A stretch of DNA of 64,000 bases from Campylobacter aviculae (GCF_005406215.1 NZ_NXMA01000004.1:62001-126000); one strand, 5' to 3'; counted from the stretch's first letter, positions 8,946 to 18,069 are shown. Notes: a model not told the origin generated them from the letters alone. Numbers and translations are program-made.

Positions 8946-9542
8946 ATGATCGTTACAAAAAAAGCTTTAGATTTTACTGCACCTGCAGTACTAGGAAATA
9001 ATGAAATAGTTCAAGATTTTAATCTTTATAAAAATATAGGACCAAAAGGGGCAGTTGTATTTTTTTATCCAAAAGATTTTACTTTTGTATGCCCTTCAGA
9101 AATTATCGCTTTTGATAAAAGATATCAGGAATTTAAAAATCGTGGTATTGAAGTGATTGGAATTTCAGGAGATAATGAATTTTCGCATTTTGCTTGGAAA
9201 AATACTCCAATCAATCAAGGTGGCATAGGTCAAGTTAAATTTCCACTTGTAGCAGATTTAACAAAACAAATTGCTAGAAATTTTGATGTTCTTTATGCTG
9301 AAGCGGTAGCACTTAGAGGTTCTTTCTTATTAGATGCTGATGGAACAGTTCGCCATGCGGTTATTAATGATTTACCATTGGGTAGAAATATTGATGAAAT
9401 GATTAGAATGGTAGATACTATGCTTTTTACAAATGAACATGGTGAAGTTTGTCCTGCGGGTTGGAATAAGGGCGATGAAGGTATGAAAGCTAATCCTAAA
9501 GGTGTTGCAGAATATCTTAATAAAAACGAAAACAAATTATAA
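8946..9542 (+). CDS. ahpC: Alkyl hydroperoxide reductase (2-Cys peroxiredoxin) AhpC
   Basis: A 198-residue typical 2-Cys peroxiredoxin that reduces hydroperoxides. The peroxidatic cysteine is C49 in DFTFVCPSE; the resolving cysteine is C169 in GEVCPAGW. It is nearly the same as C. jejuni AhpC as I recall it. A TTTAGGAGAAAA ribosome site precedes the ATG. It is followed by a strong terminator, so it is monocistronic, and is expected to belong to the PerR regulon. No ahpF gene is nearby. Confidence 0.96.
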   Translation: MIVTKKALDFTAPAVLGNNEIVQDFNLYKNIGPKGAVVFFYPKDFTFVCPSEIIAFDKRYQEFKNRGIEVIGISGDNEFSHFAWKNTPINQGGIGQVKFPLVADLTKQIARNFDVLYAEAVALRGSFLLDADGTVRHAVINDLPLGRNIDEMIRMVDTMLFTNEHGEVCPAGWNKGDEGMKANPKGVAEYLNKNENKL

Positions 9543-9548
9543 TTTTGA

Positions 9549-9578
9549 GATATCTCTTTTTAAAGAGATATCCCTTTT
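9549..9578 (+). terminator. Rho-independent terminator after ahpC
   Basis: Perfect inverted arms GATATCTCTTT (9549-9559) and AAAGAGATATC (9562-9572) with a TT loop, followed by CCTTTT, starting six bases after the ahpC stop. Confidence 0.85.
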
Positions 9579-9626
9579 AAAAATTTCACTCTAACTTTTG
9601 ACTTGAATTTCATAAATTTTCATTAT

Positions 9627-9643
9627 ATAATTTTCTTATAATT
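9627..9643 (+). promoter_or_regulatory. Candidate -10 elements of flhB
   Basis: Two overlapping TATAAT candidates (9627-9632 and 9638-9643) occur 20-35 bases before the flhB start. This suggests a housekeeping sigma-70 promoter, consistent with flhB being a class I flagellar gene. Which one is used cannot be decided from sequence. Confidence 0.45.
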
Positions 9644-9661
9644 TTTTAATCAGGATCATTA

Positions 9662-10750
9662 ATGCCAGGCGAAGATCAAGAAAAAACCGAAGAACCTACG
9701 TCCAAAAAAATAGAAGATGCTAGAAAAGAAGGAAATGTTCCAAAATCTCAAGATGCCGCAGCTATTATAAGTTTAATAATTGGTGTTTCTATAACATTAT
9801 TTATGATGGGTTTTATTGGTGAGAGAATTACAAATTTATATAGATATTATCAAAGTTTCGTTGGCTTGGAATTAGATTTGCGTGTAGTTCAAGCTATTAT
9901 GATTAAAAGTATTTTTGAAGTTTTGATTATGCTTGCGCCTATAGTTTTAAGTATTATGATAGCTGGTGTTTTAGGTAATATTATGCAGTTTGGCTTCATT
10001 TTTACTACAAAACCTATTATGCCAAATTTAGGAAAAATTAACCCTTTAAAAGGTCTTAAAAATCTTATTTCTTTAAAAAAACTCATTGATACTATAAAAA
10101 TCATTTTAAAAGTAAGCATAGTTTTTAGTATAGCTTTTGTTGTTCTTTTAAAATTTATGAAAGAATTACCACTTGTTGAGCGCTACAATATTGTATTGCA
10201 ACTCACTTGGCTTCGAGATAAAGCTATTATTTTAGCTGCAATTGTAATTATCGCTTTTTTGATTATTGCTGTTTTAGATGTTTTTTTAGTGCGTTTTCAG
10301 TATTTTAAAGGTTTGCGTATGAGTAAACAAGAAATTAAGGATGAATATAAACAAATGGAAGGAGATCCTCAAGTTAAAGGTAGAATTAGGCGTTTACAAA
10401 TGGAAGCTGCACGTCGTCGTATGGTTCAAGATGTTGCTGGAGCTGATGTGGTTATTACAAATCCTACTCATTATGCAGTTGCAATTCGTTATGATACCAC
10501 CAAAGAACAAGCGCCTCGCGTAGTTGCTAAAGGAGTTGATTTTCTTGCTTTAAGAATCAAGCAAGTTGCTTATGATAATAATGTAGTGGTTTATGAAAAC
10601 CCTCCTTTAGCAAGAGAGCTTTATAAAGTTTGTGATGTCGATGATTTAATCCCTAGAGAACTATTTAAAGCAGTAGCTGAAGTATTAGGCTTTGTTTATA
10701 ACACTAACAATAAAGGGCGTTTAGCTGGACAAGTAAAGAATAATCATTAA
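9662..10750 (+). CDS. flhB: Flagellar export protein FlhB
   Basis: A 362-residue inner-membrane component of the flagellar type III export gate that switches substrate specificity. The N-terminus EKTEEPTSKKIEDARKEG is typical; four membrane segments follow between about residues 33 and 210. The autocleavage motif NPTH lies at residues 267-270 in the cytoplasmic domain, so self-processing should be intact. In C. jejuni FlhB is needed for FlgSR/sigma-54 signalling. It is isolated from other export genes and converges on motB. Confidence 0.96.
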   Translation: MPGEDQEKTEEPTSKKIEDARKEGNVPKSQDAAAIISLIIGVSITLFMMGFIGERITNLYRYYQSFVGLELDLRVVQAIMIKSIFEVLIMLAPIVLSIMIAGVLGNIMQFGFIFTTKPIMPNLGKINPLKGLKNLISLKKLIDTIKIILKVSIVFSIAFVVLLKFMKELPLVERYNIVLQLTWLRDKAIILAAIVIIAFLIIAVLDVFLVRFQYFKGLRMSKQEIKDEYKQMEGDPQVKGRIRRLQMEAARRRMVQDVAGADVVITNPTHYAVAIRYDTTKEQAPRVVAKGVDFLALRIKQVAYDNNVVVYENPPLARELYKVCDVDDLIPRELFKAVAEVLGFVYNTNNKGRLAGQVKNNH

Positions 10751-10776
10751 AAAAGCAAAAAATTATTTGCTTTTTT
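10749..10776. terminator. Bidirectional terminator between flhB and motB
   Basis: AAAAAAGCAAA (10749-10759) and TTTGCTTTTTT (10766-10776) form a hairpin that overlaps both stop codons. A/T runs on both sides suit termination of both convergent genes. Confidence 0.75.
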
Positions 10777-11494
10777 CAATAAGATTAAGTACGGATTGTT
10801 TTGCACTGCTATCTTTAATATCCACTTTAAAATAAATTTGAGCTCGATTATTTTCTAAAGCTTGTGGATTTCCATCAATAGGATTATTAAGCCCATAGCT
10901 TTTTAAGGTAATATTTTTGGTATTAACTCCACCTTCTACGAGATATTTTAAGACACTTTCTGCTCTAGTATAACCTAGTTTATAACTTCCCAATGCAGAT
11001 TCGCTATTATCGGTATAGCCTCTGATTTCAATTTCTATTTGAGGTGGTAAGTATGAAATGAGTTGAGCAATACGTTTTAAATAATCCTGCACGTCAGCTG
11101 ATTTTATTTCAGAGCTACCTCTTTCAAATTCAACTTTTGATGGCAAATTGAGTATTTCTTGATTTTCAGATTGATCAAGTGCAGCTTGAAGTTTTTTGAT
11201 AATTTCTTGTTGGCTCATAGACATTTGTTTGAGTTTATTTAATTCATCGTCTTTTTCTTCTTGTGAACCTTTAAATTTATGAGTATCTTGAGTTTGTTGC
11301 TGTACCGTTTGAGTTGCGGTATATTCAAAAATTTTCACAAATTCAGTTTTTAAGGCTTCTACTTTAGCAGGATTAGTTTTTGAAATCGCCCAAAGTGCAA
11401 TAAAAAGTGCCAAAAGCAAGGATAAAAAGTCTGCATAAGGAACAGCCCATTTCTCACCAGCTGGGCACTCTGGACATTTTACTTTTTTAGCCAT
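10763..11494 (-). CDS. motB: Flagellar stator protein MotB
   Basis: A 243-residue stator subunit. The single membrane helix lies at about residues 17-40 and carries the proton-binding aspartate D22 in PYADFLSLLLALF. The C-terminal OmpA-like peptidoglycan-binding domain includes IEIRGYTDN and GYTRAESVLKYL. A coiled-coil region with QQQTQ and KQMSMSQQEI links the two. It lies two bases after motA and is certainly co-transcribed with it. Confidence 0.96.
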   Translation of the reverse strand: MAKKVKCPECPAGEKWAVPYADFLSLLLALFIALWAISKTNPAKVEALKTEFVKIFEYTATQTVQQQTQDTHKFKGSQEEKDDELNKLKQMSMSQQEIIKKLQAALDQSENQEILNLPSKVEFERGSSEIKSADVQDYLKRIAQLISYLPPQIEIEIRGYTDNSESALGSYKLGYTRAESVLKYLVEGGVNTKNITLKSYGLNNPIDGNPQALENNRAQIYFKVDIKDSSAKQSVLNLIEKSK

Positions 11495-11496
11495 TT

Positions 11497-12273
11497 TTAA
11501 CCTTTATCAAATTGTGAAATTCTAGGATCATCATGACTTAAGAAATTAAAGAGTTTGGCTTCTAAATCTCTAGGATTAGCTCCTTCTGCTATCCCTTTAA
11601 TGGCTTCTGTAATGACAATTTGTTCCTTAACTAAATCCATACCATTAGCTTTCATTTTTCTACCCCAAGGAGCATATAAAGCATAAGCTCCAAAGATTCC
11701 TGTAACTGTAGCTGTAAATGCACCCGAAATACCTGCTGCCATTGCTTGAGGATTATCCAAAAGCTTAAGAGCTAAAATAAGACCAAAAACCGCACCAACT
11801 AGTCCCATAGTAGGGCAAGTTTCTCCAAAGACTATCCAATATTCCGCACATTCTTTATAATGTTCTTCTAATTGCTCTGTTTGAATCTCCATACTTTCAT
11901 GAATTTCTTCAAAACTTTTTCCATCAACTAGCATCATCATAGCATTTTTCAAGAATTCATTTTCTATTTCATTAGTTTTTGATTCAAGTGCCAAGAGTCC
12001 ATCTCTACGAGCTATGATTGCAAATTCAACAAGCTCAGCTATTCTTGCTGGCAAATTTACACCAGAGCCTTTAAAAACAACTTTTAATTCTTTGTAAGCC
12101 GCTTTCACAATCTTCTTATGCGTTCCGGTCATTGCGCAACATGCCGCTGTTGGCATAACGATGAGAAATGAAGAAAGGTGGATAACGTGCAGAGGATTTC
12201 CTCCTTCTATTATATCCCCAACGGAAATACTAGTAATTGCAAGAACCATCCCTAGTATGGTTGAAAGATCCAT
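11497..12273 (-). CDS. motA: Flagellar stator protein MotA
   Basis: A 258-residue, four-helix stator subunit that forms the proton channel with MotB and applies torque to the rotor. Family blocks include GMVLAITSISVGDIIEGGNP at the N-terminus, ECAEYWIVFGETCPTMGLVG, and the proline-containing APWGRKMKANG end of the membrane domain. A cytoplasmic loop (residues about 70-140) carries charged residues that contact FliG. It heads the motAB pair; polA ends 15 bases upstream of its start on the same strand. Confidence 0.96.
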   Translation of the reverse strand: MDLSTILGMVLAITSISVGDIIEGGNPLHVIHLSSFLIVMPTAACCAMTGTHKKIVKAAYKELKVVFKGSGVNLPARIAELVEFAIIARRDGLLALESKTNEIENEFLKNAMMMLVDGKSFEEIHESMEIQTEQLEEHYKECAEYWIVFGETCPTMGLVGAVFGLILALKLLDNPQAMAAGISGAFTATVTGIFGAYALYAPWGRKMKANGMDLVKEQIVITEAIKGIAEGANPRDLEAKLFNFLSHDDPRISQFDKG

Positions 12274-12288
12274 TTAATTCTCCTTTAT

Positions 12289-14928
12289 TTATTTCAAATC
12301 ACCCCATTTTTTGGCGATACTCGAATTTATTTGTAATTTTACCTTTAATTTTACTATATTTTCCATAATATCACTAGTTTTTTTGACAAAATTTTCACAT
12401 AAATTATCTTTAACTTCAAAAATTAGTTCATCATGAATTTGCAAAATGAGTTTTTTATCCTCATTTAAATCCTTAGAGATTTCCATCATTGCAAGCTTTA
12501 TAACATCTGCAGCAGATCCTTGCAAGATGGAATTAATACTTTCTCTCTCATACATTGCTAGCTGCATAGGTGTTGCATTTTCAAAATCAAAATAACGTTT
12601 GCGTCCTATTAGGGTTGAGATAAAACCATTTTGTTTTGCCTCTTTTTTGACTTTTTCAAAATAATTTTTAATACTAGTAAAATTTTCAAAATATTTTTCT
12701 ATATAAGATTTTGCAAGATTGGTTTCAATTTTTAAATTTTTGCTTAAAGTTTTATAGCCCATTCCATAAATAAGGCCAAAATTAATGCTTTTTGCTACAC
12801 TTCTTGTTTGATAGTTGTTTTCACCAAAAATCATTAAAGCTGTTTTAGCATGAATGTCTTCATTGTTTTCAAAAGCATTTAAGAGTTTTTCATCTTCGCT
12901 AAAATGCGCGAGCATTCTAAGCTCTATTTGAGAATAATCAAGGCTAATAAAACTAAAACCATCTTGAGTGATAAAACATGATTTATAATCTTTGGCATAT
13001 TGTCCATGAGCTGGGATATTTTGCAAATTTGGATCTTTTGAAGAAAGACGTCCTGTGGCGGTTCCAGTTTGTAAAAAATTTGAATAAATACGTGAATTTT
13101 TATCTTTTAAAGCTAGTTTTATCAAAGGTTCGCAATAGGTAGAATAAAGTTTTGCAAGCTCTCTATAATCTAGAATTTTAGCTACAACTGGATGTTGATC
13201 AATGATTTCATTTAAAACTTTTTCATCTGTAGAATAACCCGTTTTAGTTTTTTTGCCACTAGGGAGTTTTAATTTTTCAAATAGTATATCGCCAACTTGC
13301 TTTGGTGAATTAAGATTGAATCTGTCTTCGCATAGTGTGTAAATTTCTTCACTTAAGTTTTTGATTTCGCTTTCAAATTTTTTCATTAAATTTTCAAGTG
13401 CTTGTGTATCAAGTTTAATTCCGTTTTCTTCCATCATCATAATGATTTTTATGAAATTAAATTCATGATTTTTGGCAATTTCTAATAAATTAGGATCAAG
13501 ATTTTTTAAAAAATAAAGATAAAATTTTAAGGTAATGTAAGCATCTTCAGCTGCGTATTGACAAGCTTTTTCAAGTTCTACATTTGCAAAATTTTCACCT
13601 TTTTTTACGAGATTTTCAAAATGTAAAGTCTCATAGTTAAAAAGCCTCAAAGCTAAATCATCCATATTAACTTTTAATGAGGGATTAAAGAGCCAAGCTA
13701 AAATCATAGTATCTGCATAATTTTTTGGAGGATTTAAAGTAAAATTATTTTGAATGATTTGAAAATCGTATTTTAGATTGTGTCCTATCACAAAATGTCT
13801 AAAAATTAATTCTATTGCTTTTTTGGCACTTGAAAATGAAATTTGCTCTTTTACTCCTAAATAGCTATGTGTTAAAGGCACATAAAAAGCTTCATTTTCG
13901 CTAACACAAAAGCTAAATCCCACAATTTTAGCTTCTTTGGTATCAAGTCCCGTGGTTTCTGTATCAAACGCTATAATACTTTCTTGATCAAGTGAATTTA
14001 AAATTTCAAAAAGTTTATTTTCATCTAAAATTAAATTGGCTTTAAAATCTAATTTTTTATCGTAGCTTTCAGAATTGTTATGTAATTTTTTCAGCAAGGA
14101 ATTAAGCTCATAATGTTTTAGAATTTCAAGCACATTCAAAAGAGGTTCACCTTCAGGAAATACAGCTTTTTCAAGTAAATTTTCAAATTTTAAATCTTCA
14201 TATAAAGAAGTGAGTTTTTTACTCAAAAAAGCATTCTCTTTTCCTTCTAAAAGCAAAGAACGAGTTCTTTCATTGCGGATCAAGGTTAGATTTTCATATA
14301 TACTCTCAATATTTTCAAATTCATCAAGTAGTTTTTTAGCTCCTTTAGCTCCTATACCCTTAACTCCTGGAATATTATCTGAAGTATCGCCACAAAGTGC
14401 TAAAAAATCTCTAATTTGACAAGGCTTAACACCATATTTTTCCAAACAAGCTTCTTCGTTATACTCATTTTTTGAAATAGGACTATAAATGCTTGTTTTT
14501 CCATTTTTTATAAGTTGATAAAGATCCTTATCTTGAGTGATAATACGGATAAAAATATCTTCATTTTTAAAAGTTTTCACTACAGAAGCGATGATATCAT
14601 CAGCTTCATATCCTTCACAAGAAATATTCATAAACCCCATTTTTTCTATCATTTCTATGCAAACTGGAATTTGTTCTAATAATTCGGGAGGCGGAGGAGT
14701 TCTATTTTGTTTATAATTTGGATCAATATCGCTTCTAAAAGTTTTCCCTTTAGAATCTAGCGCAAAGATAATATAATCACTTTGATATTCATTTTTTAAA
14801 CTATAAATAAAATTAGCAAAGCCACTAATCATTCCACTAGCTTGTCCTTGGGAATTTTTAAAACCTTTTAAAGCATAAAAAAGTCTGAAAAAAAAGCCAA
14901 AAGTATCTATAATCGTTAAAGTTTTCAA
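12289..14928 (-). CDS. polA: DNA polymerase I
   Basis: An 879-residue DNA polymerase I used in Okazaki-fragment maturation and repair. The N-terminal 5'-3' exonuclease domain includes EGYEADDIIAS and GDTSDNIPGVKGIGAKGA. The 3'-5' exonuclease domain retains the DTET motif (IAFDTETTGLD), so proofreading should be active. The polymerase domain shows DYSQIELRMLAHFS, the O-helix RSVAKSINFGLIYG, and QIHDELIFEV. The start codon is TTG at 14928 (MKTLTIIDTFG); no better ATG lies nearby. It may be co-transcribed with motAB. Confidence 0.95.
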   Translation of the reverse strand: MKTLTIIDTFGFFFRLFYALKGFKNSQGQASGMISGFANFIYSLKNEYQSDYIIFALDSKGKTFRSDIDPNYKQNRTPPPPELLEQIPVCIEMIEKMGFMNISCEGYEADDIIASVVKTFKNEDIFIRIITQDKDLYQLIKNGKTSIYSPISKNEYNEEACLEKYGVKPCQIRDFLALCGDTSDNIPGVKGIGAKGAKKLLDEFENIESIYENLTLIRNERTRSLLLEGKENAFLSKKLTSLYEDLKFENLLEKAVFPEGEPLLNVLEILKHYELNSLLKKLHNNSESYDKKLDFKANLILDENKLFEILNSLDQESIIAFDTETTGLDTKEAKIVGFSFCVSENEAFYVPLTHSYLGVKEQISFSSAKKAIELIFRHFVIGHNLKYDFQIIQNNFTLNPPKNYADTMILAWLFNPSLKVNMDDLALRLFNYETLHFENLVKKGENFANVELEKACQYAAEDAYITLKFYLYFLKNLDPNLLEIAKNHEFNFIKIIMMMEENGIKLDTQALENLMKKFESEIKNLSEEIYTLCEDRFNLNSPKQVGDILFEKLKLPSGKKTKTGYSTDEKVLNEIIDQHPVVAKILDYRELAKLYSTYCEPLIKLALKDKNSRIYSNFLQTGTATGRLSSKDPNLQNIPAHGQYAKDYKSCFITQDGFSFISLDYSQIELRMLAHFSEDEKLLNAFENNEDIHAKTALMIFGENNYQTRSVAKSINFGLIYGMGYKTLSKNLKIETNLAKSYIEKYFENFTSIKNYFEKVKKEAKQNGFISTLIGRKRYFDFENATPMQLAMYERESINSILQGSAADVIKLAMMEISKDLNEDKKLILQIHDELIFEVKDNLCENFVKKTSDIMENIVKLKVKLQINSSIAKKWGDLK

Positions 14929-14999
14929 AATCTTTCTCTTAATTTTTTGGATTAAAATTTTTTATATTATGTCAATTTTTATATTAAAAACTTATGATT

Positions 15000-15443
15000 T
15001 TAAAAATAACTTGATAAAAAAATGATAAAAAAATAACGGCTAAATTTTCCAAGTAAAATAAAAAAGGCGCTTTTTAAGAAAGGATATTTGGCAAAACCTA
15101 ATCCAAGTGCAAAAATATCACCAACCAAAGGTAAAAAAGTAAAAAAAGCAAAAAAGGCACCAAATTTAAAAAAATTTGTATCCCATTTTTCAAGTTTTTT
15201 TAAAGATTTTTTAAAATATTTTTCCAAAATATTTTTTTTACCCAAAAAAGCTAAACCATAGGTACTTAAGCTTCCTAGAGTATTGCCTATAGTAGCTATT
15301 ATCAGCACAAGTGTTGGATTGAAATTGAGTTTTATAAAACCTAAGACAAAAGCTTCGCTTGCTAAAGGCAAAAGAGTGCTTGAGAGAAAGCATACTAAAA
15401 AAAGCCCTAAATAGCTTATATCACTGTATAAAAAATCAAACAT
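15000..15443 (-). CDS. YqaA-type small membrane protein (DedA/VTT relative)
   Basis: A 147-residue polytopic membrane protein. LLPLASEAFVLGFIKLNF and the glycine-rich GNTLGSLSTYGLAFLGKK resemble the YqaA branch of the DedA/SNARE-associated superfamily, with a further FLPLVGDIFALGLGF re-entrant-type block. DedA proteins are linked to lipid translocation; whether this short form does so is unknown. It lies between polA and the divergently transcribed dba-dsbI operon. Confidence 0.75.
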   Translation of the reverse strand: MFDFLYSDISYLGLFLVCFLSSTLLPLASEAFVLGFIKLNFNPTLVLIIATIGNTLGSLSTYGLAFLGKKNILEKYFKKSLKKLEKWDTNFFKFGAFFAFFTFLPLVGDIFALGLGFAKYPFLKSAFFILLGKFSRYFFIIFLSSYF

Positions 15444-15566
15444 TTTTTAAACCTAACTCAAATATAATGAGTATTATAATTTAAATTATTTAAATTTTTA
15501 TTTTTTATGAAAATTAAAATTTTTTATATTAATAAATTTATAATTTTTATTTAATTTTGGTTTTTA

Positions 15567-15572
15567 TATAAT
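15567..15572 (+). promoter_or_regulatory. Probable -10 element of dba-dsbI
   Basis: TATAAT preceded by GGTTTTTA lies 33 bases before the dba ATG, with a T-rich upstream region typical of Campylobacter sigma-70 promoters. In C. jejuni this operon is iron/Fur-responsive, but I could not define a Fur box here. Confidence 0.45.
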
Positions 15573-15604
15573 TTCGCTTTTATAATTTTAAAAAAGGAGC
15601 TAAT

Positions 15605-15772
15605 ATGGAATTTACCATACTTGTTTTATTGGCAGTTTCTATATTATTAATATTAATAAAACCCGAAAAAGAAAAATTAATTTTTAGTATTTTTCTTGTG
15701 GGCGCATGTTTAAATTATTTTATGTATTTAGTGGCTAGTTTCGATTCTGTTATCCCAAGCGGTAATTGGTAA
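15605..15772 (+). CDS. dba: Dba, small membrane partner of DsbI
   Basis: A 55-residue protein with an N-terminal hydrophobic stretch (LVLLAVSILLILI) and a second one (IFSIFLVGACLNYFMYLVA), ending PSGNW. It begins at an ATG preceded by AAAAAGGAG. Size and position directly upstream of dsbI identify it as Dba, whose mRNA translation is needed for dsbI expression in C. jejuni. It ends 11 bases before the dsbI start. It is too short to appear in most gene lists. Confidence 0.8.
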   Translation: MEFTILVLLAVSILLILIKPEKEKLIFSIFLVGACLNYFMYLVASFDSVIPSGNW

Positions 15773-15783
15773 GGAGTGCTATA

Positions 15784-17379
15784 ATGAATACTTATTTAAA
15801 TAAAAATGATCAATATTTTTATCTATTTATGACAACTGCAGTATTGCTTATACTTGCTGTACCGGTTGGATTTGCTAATATATATTTGGGATATTTTCAC
15901 AATGAATCACCATGTACTCTTTGCTGGTTTGAGCGTATAGGAATGGTGATTATAGGTGTTTTAGGAATGCTTATTTTGCGCTATGGGCCACAGGTAAAAT
16001 ATATAGTTTGTGTTTTTTTATTTGCATCTTATGGAATTTATATGGGAATTCGCCATACTGCTAGCTGGTGGCAAAGAGATGTGGGCATAGGGCTTGGAGA
16101 TAAACTTGTAGGGGCTCATACTTATACTTGGGCTGTTGTTGTTTATTGGTGCGTTGTAGTAGTAATGAGTTTAGCTCTTCTTTTTATACGTAAAAAAAGT
16201 TCTATGATGCAAGATTTGGCAAATGAAAAAATAGAACCAAAACCTTTAAGTCTATATTCAAAAATTGTATTTACGCTTTCTTTTATAGTGGTTTGCTCAA
16301 ATGCTTTTCAAGCTTTAATCGTTAATGGAATTCCTCCATTTACTGGAAAGTCAAATCCTGATCGTTTGACTTTTGATATGTCTATTATGACAAAAACTTG
16401 GACAACTGAAGTTTGGAGTAGATTGGCTAAATTTAATCTTTTAGGTAAAAATGTTCCAGAAAGTGTATTTATCAAAGATTTAAATGAACCAAAAAATTTA
16501 ATTTTTGAAAGAGATAGTTCTAAAGGTGCCTTTGAAATCAATAAGAGCATTGTATCTCTTAATCGCGGTTATGAAATTACTATTCCAGAATTAAGTCGAT
16601 TTAAATCAATTAATGCTATAGCTTATAATAAAAATAGTGATGAGTTCGCTTTAATAACCAATGAAATGGCTGTAGCTTATACTAAAGATTTTAATAAATC
16701 AAGCGGTTTTGTTTTATTTGATAAAACCAATGGTAATGATATGAAGTATATAGTTGATGCAACTTTTGTTGGCGATAAATTGATTATAGGAGCTTTTAAT
16801 AAAACTTTTAGTGGAACTCAAAAGGTTTCTAAAGATATAAAAATTGATCCTATGCTTGAATGGCAAGCATTTAAACAAACTAGTGGATCAATTATGCCAG
16901 CATTTTTTTCTCACAAGGAAGGGTGGTATGAGCCTTCAAGAAAATATATTTTAACCATAAGAGCTAAACAAAATTACATTCATTCCTATGCTAATGATGG
17001 TGATTTTTTATATCTTATCACGGTTCCAAATCAATTTAGTCCTAAACTTATATTATCTTATGCAAGTACAAAAGATTATCTTTTAAGCGGAGAGTCTGTT
17101 TTAAGTGTGGATAAAAATTTAAAACTTAAAAAAGATAGAAATATTAATGATTATTATATTGTTGCAACTGATATAGTTGGAGATAAAATGTTGGCTTTAA
17201 GTTTGCGTTATAGTACCATGCTTGTGATTGATTATAAAAATGCTAAAATTATAGATGCATATACAATAAATGGGCTTGAAAATCCTAAATCTATGGCTAT
17301 AAAAAATGATATCATTTATATTTTAGATCGTACAAATGATCATAAAGATATTATTAAAACCTATAAAAATCCTTTATAG
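15784..17379 (+). CDS. dsbI: DsbI, DsbB-family disulfide oxidase with C-terminal propeller-like domain
   Basis: A 531-residue inner-membrane thiol oxidase. The DsbB-like half has about five membrane helices; the redox pair C44-T-L-C47 (SPCTLCWFERIGM) is in the first periplasmic loop. The C-terminal 330 residues are a periplasmic, beta-rich, probably propeller domain (repeats such as EFALITNEMAVAYTKDF and DKLIIGAF). ATG at 15784 is preferred over an in-frame upstream codon because AAGGAG lies at 15771-15776. In C. jejuni DsbI serves arylsulfate sulfotransferase AstA; no astA is in this window. It forms an operon with dba and ends inside its own terminator. Confidence 0.88.
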   Translation: MNTYLNKNDQYFYLFMTTAVLLILAVPVGFANIYLGYFHNESPCTLCWFERIGMVIIGVLGMLILRYGPQVKYIVCVFLFASYGIYMGIRHTASWWQRDVGIGLGDKLVGAHTYTWAVVVYWCVVVVMSLALLFIRKKSSMMQDLANEKIEPKPLSLYSKIVFTLSFIVVCSNAFQALIVNGIPPFTGKSNPDRLTFDMSIMTKTWTTEVWSRLAKFNLLGKNVPESVFIKDLNEPKNLIFERDSSKGAFEINKSIVSLNRGYEITIPELSRFKSINAIAYNKNSDEFALITNEMAVAYTKDFNKSSGFVLFDKTNGNDMKYIVDATFVGDKLIIGAFNKTFSGTQKVSKDIKIDPMLEWQAFKQTSGSIMPAFFSHKEGWYEPSRKYILTIRAKQNYIHSYANDGDFLYLITVPNQFSPKLILSYASTKDYLLSGESVLSVDKNLKLKKDRNINDYYIVATDIVGDKMLALSLRYSTMLVIDYKNAKIIDAYTINGLENPKSMAIKNDIIYILDRTNDHKDIIKTYKNPL

Positions 17380-17386
17380 GTTTTTT
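17356..17386 (+). terminator. Rho-independent terminator of dba-dsbI
   Basis: Inverted arms AAAACCTATAAA (17356-17367) and TTTATAGGTTTT (17373-17384) with a five-base loop and a run of six Ts. The left arm lies inside the last codons of dsbI. Confidence 0.85.
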
Positions 17387-17415
17387 ATCTTGCCGTTAAA
17401 TTTTAATGGCAAGAT
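17387..17415. repeat. Inverted repeat after the dsbI terminator
   Basis: ATCTTGCC (17387-17394) and GGCAAGAT (17408-17415) pair perfectly, extended by TTAA/TTAA inside. No T-tract follows on either strand, so it is not a standard terminator. It could be an mRNA 3'-end structure or a second stage of termination for the convergent gene. The rest of the gap to 17529 holds nothing I recognise. Confidence 0.5.
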
Positions 17416-17529
17416 AATTTAATAAAAACAAAGAAAATAAAGTAGATTTTTAGCACTTTTGAAATCATTTTTTTGAATTTCAAACCTTATAAATTTGATA
17501 CTTCTTTCCTTGTAAAAATAAATTTTGAT

Positions 17530-18069
17530 TTATAGTTTTTTTAAAATTTTATACCTTTCAAAGGCATAAGCAAAACTAAGAAAATGCAAAGCAAGAAAAA
17601 GAAATAAAAAACTTTGTTGATAAAAAAATAGAAATGATAAAACCATACACAAAAACGCAAAGAAAAAGGACATTTTTACTTCTTTAAAAAGCAAAGCAAG
17701 AGAGAGTGAAAATAAAAAGTAAAAAATAAAAAATAAAGTCAAAATTGTCAAAAATAAAAATTTATTTTCTAGAAGAAAAAAAGATGCGATCAAGCTTATA
17801 ATAGCGAATAAAAAATAAATTAAAATTTTATTAGAAGAAAATAAAAAATGTATTTTTATTACCATAAAAATAAAAGCAAAAGTTATATAAAGACAAGAAA
17901 AAAGCCATATAAACATACCACTGATATAAAGAAATTCGCTAGAAACTTCAGTTAAACTTTGCACTCCTTCATAAGAAAACACATAAATAAAATTAAATAA
18001 AGCGCAAAAAAATATATAACAACTTAGTTTTTTAATCTTAAAAAATACTATTTTTTGTGCTTGTGTCAT
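17530..18069 (-). CDS. Hypothetical polytopic membrane protein
   Basis: A 179-residue, extremely hydrophobic and phenylalanine/leucine-rich protein with about five or six membrane helices and a short basic N-terminus (MTQAQKIVFFKIKK). No catalytic or transport motif is visible and I do not recognise the family. Its ATG overlaps the uvrA stop by four bases, so it is translated from the uvrA message; there is no evidence that it acts in repair. Confidence 0.7.
   Translation of the reverse strand: MTQAQKIVFFKIKKLSCYIFFCALFNFIYVFSYEGVQSLTEVSSEFLYISGMFIWLFSCLYITFAFIFMVIKIHFLFSSNKILIYFLFAIISLIASFFLLENKFLFLTILTLFFIFYFLFSLSLALLFKEVKMSFFFAFLCMVLSFLFFYQQSFLFLFLALHFLSFAYAFERYKILKKL

Noticed and set aside
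15567-17415. dba-dsbI as a recently transferred island
   Set aside because: Base composition matches the neighbours and there is no tRNA, integrase, direct repeat or insertion sequence.
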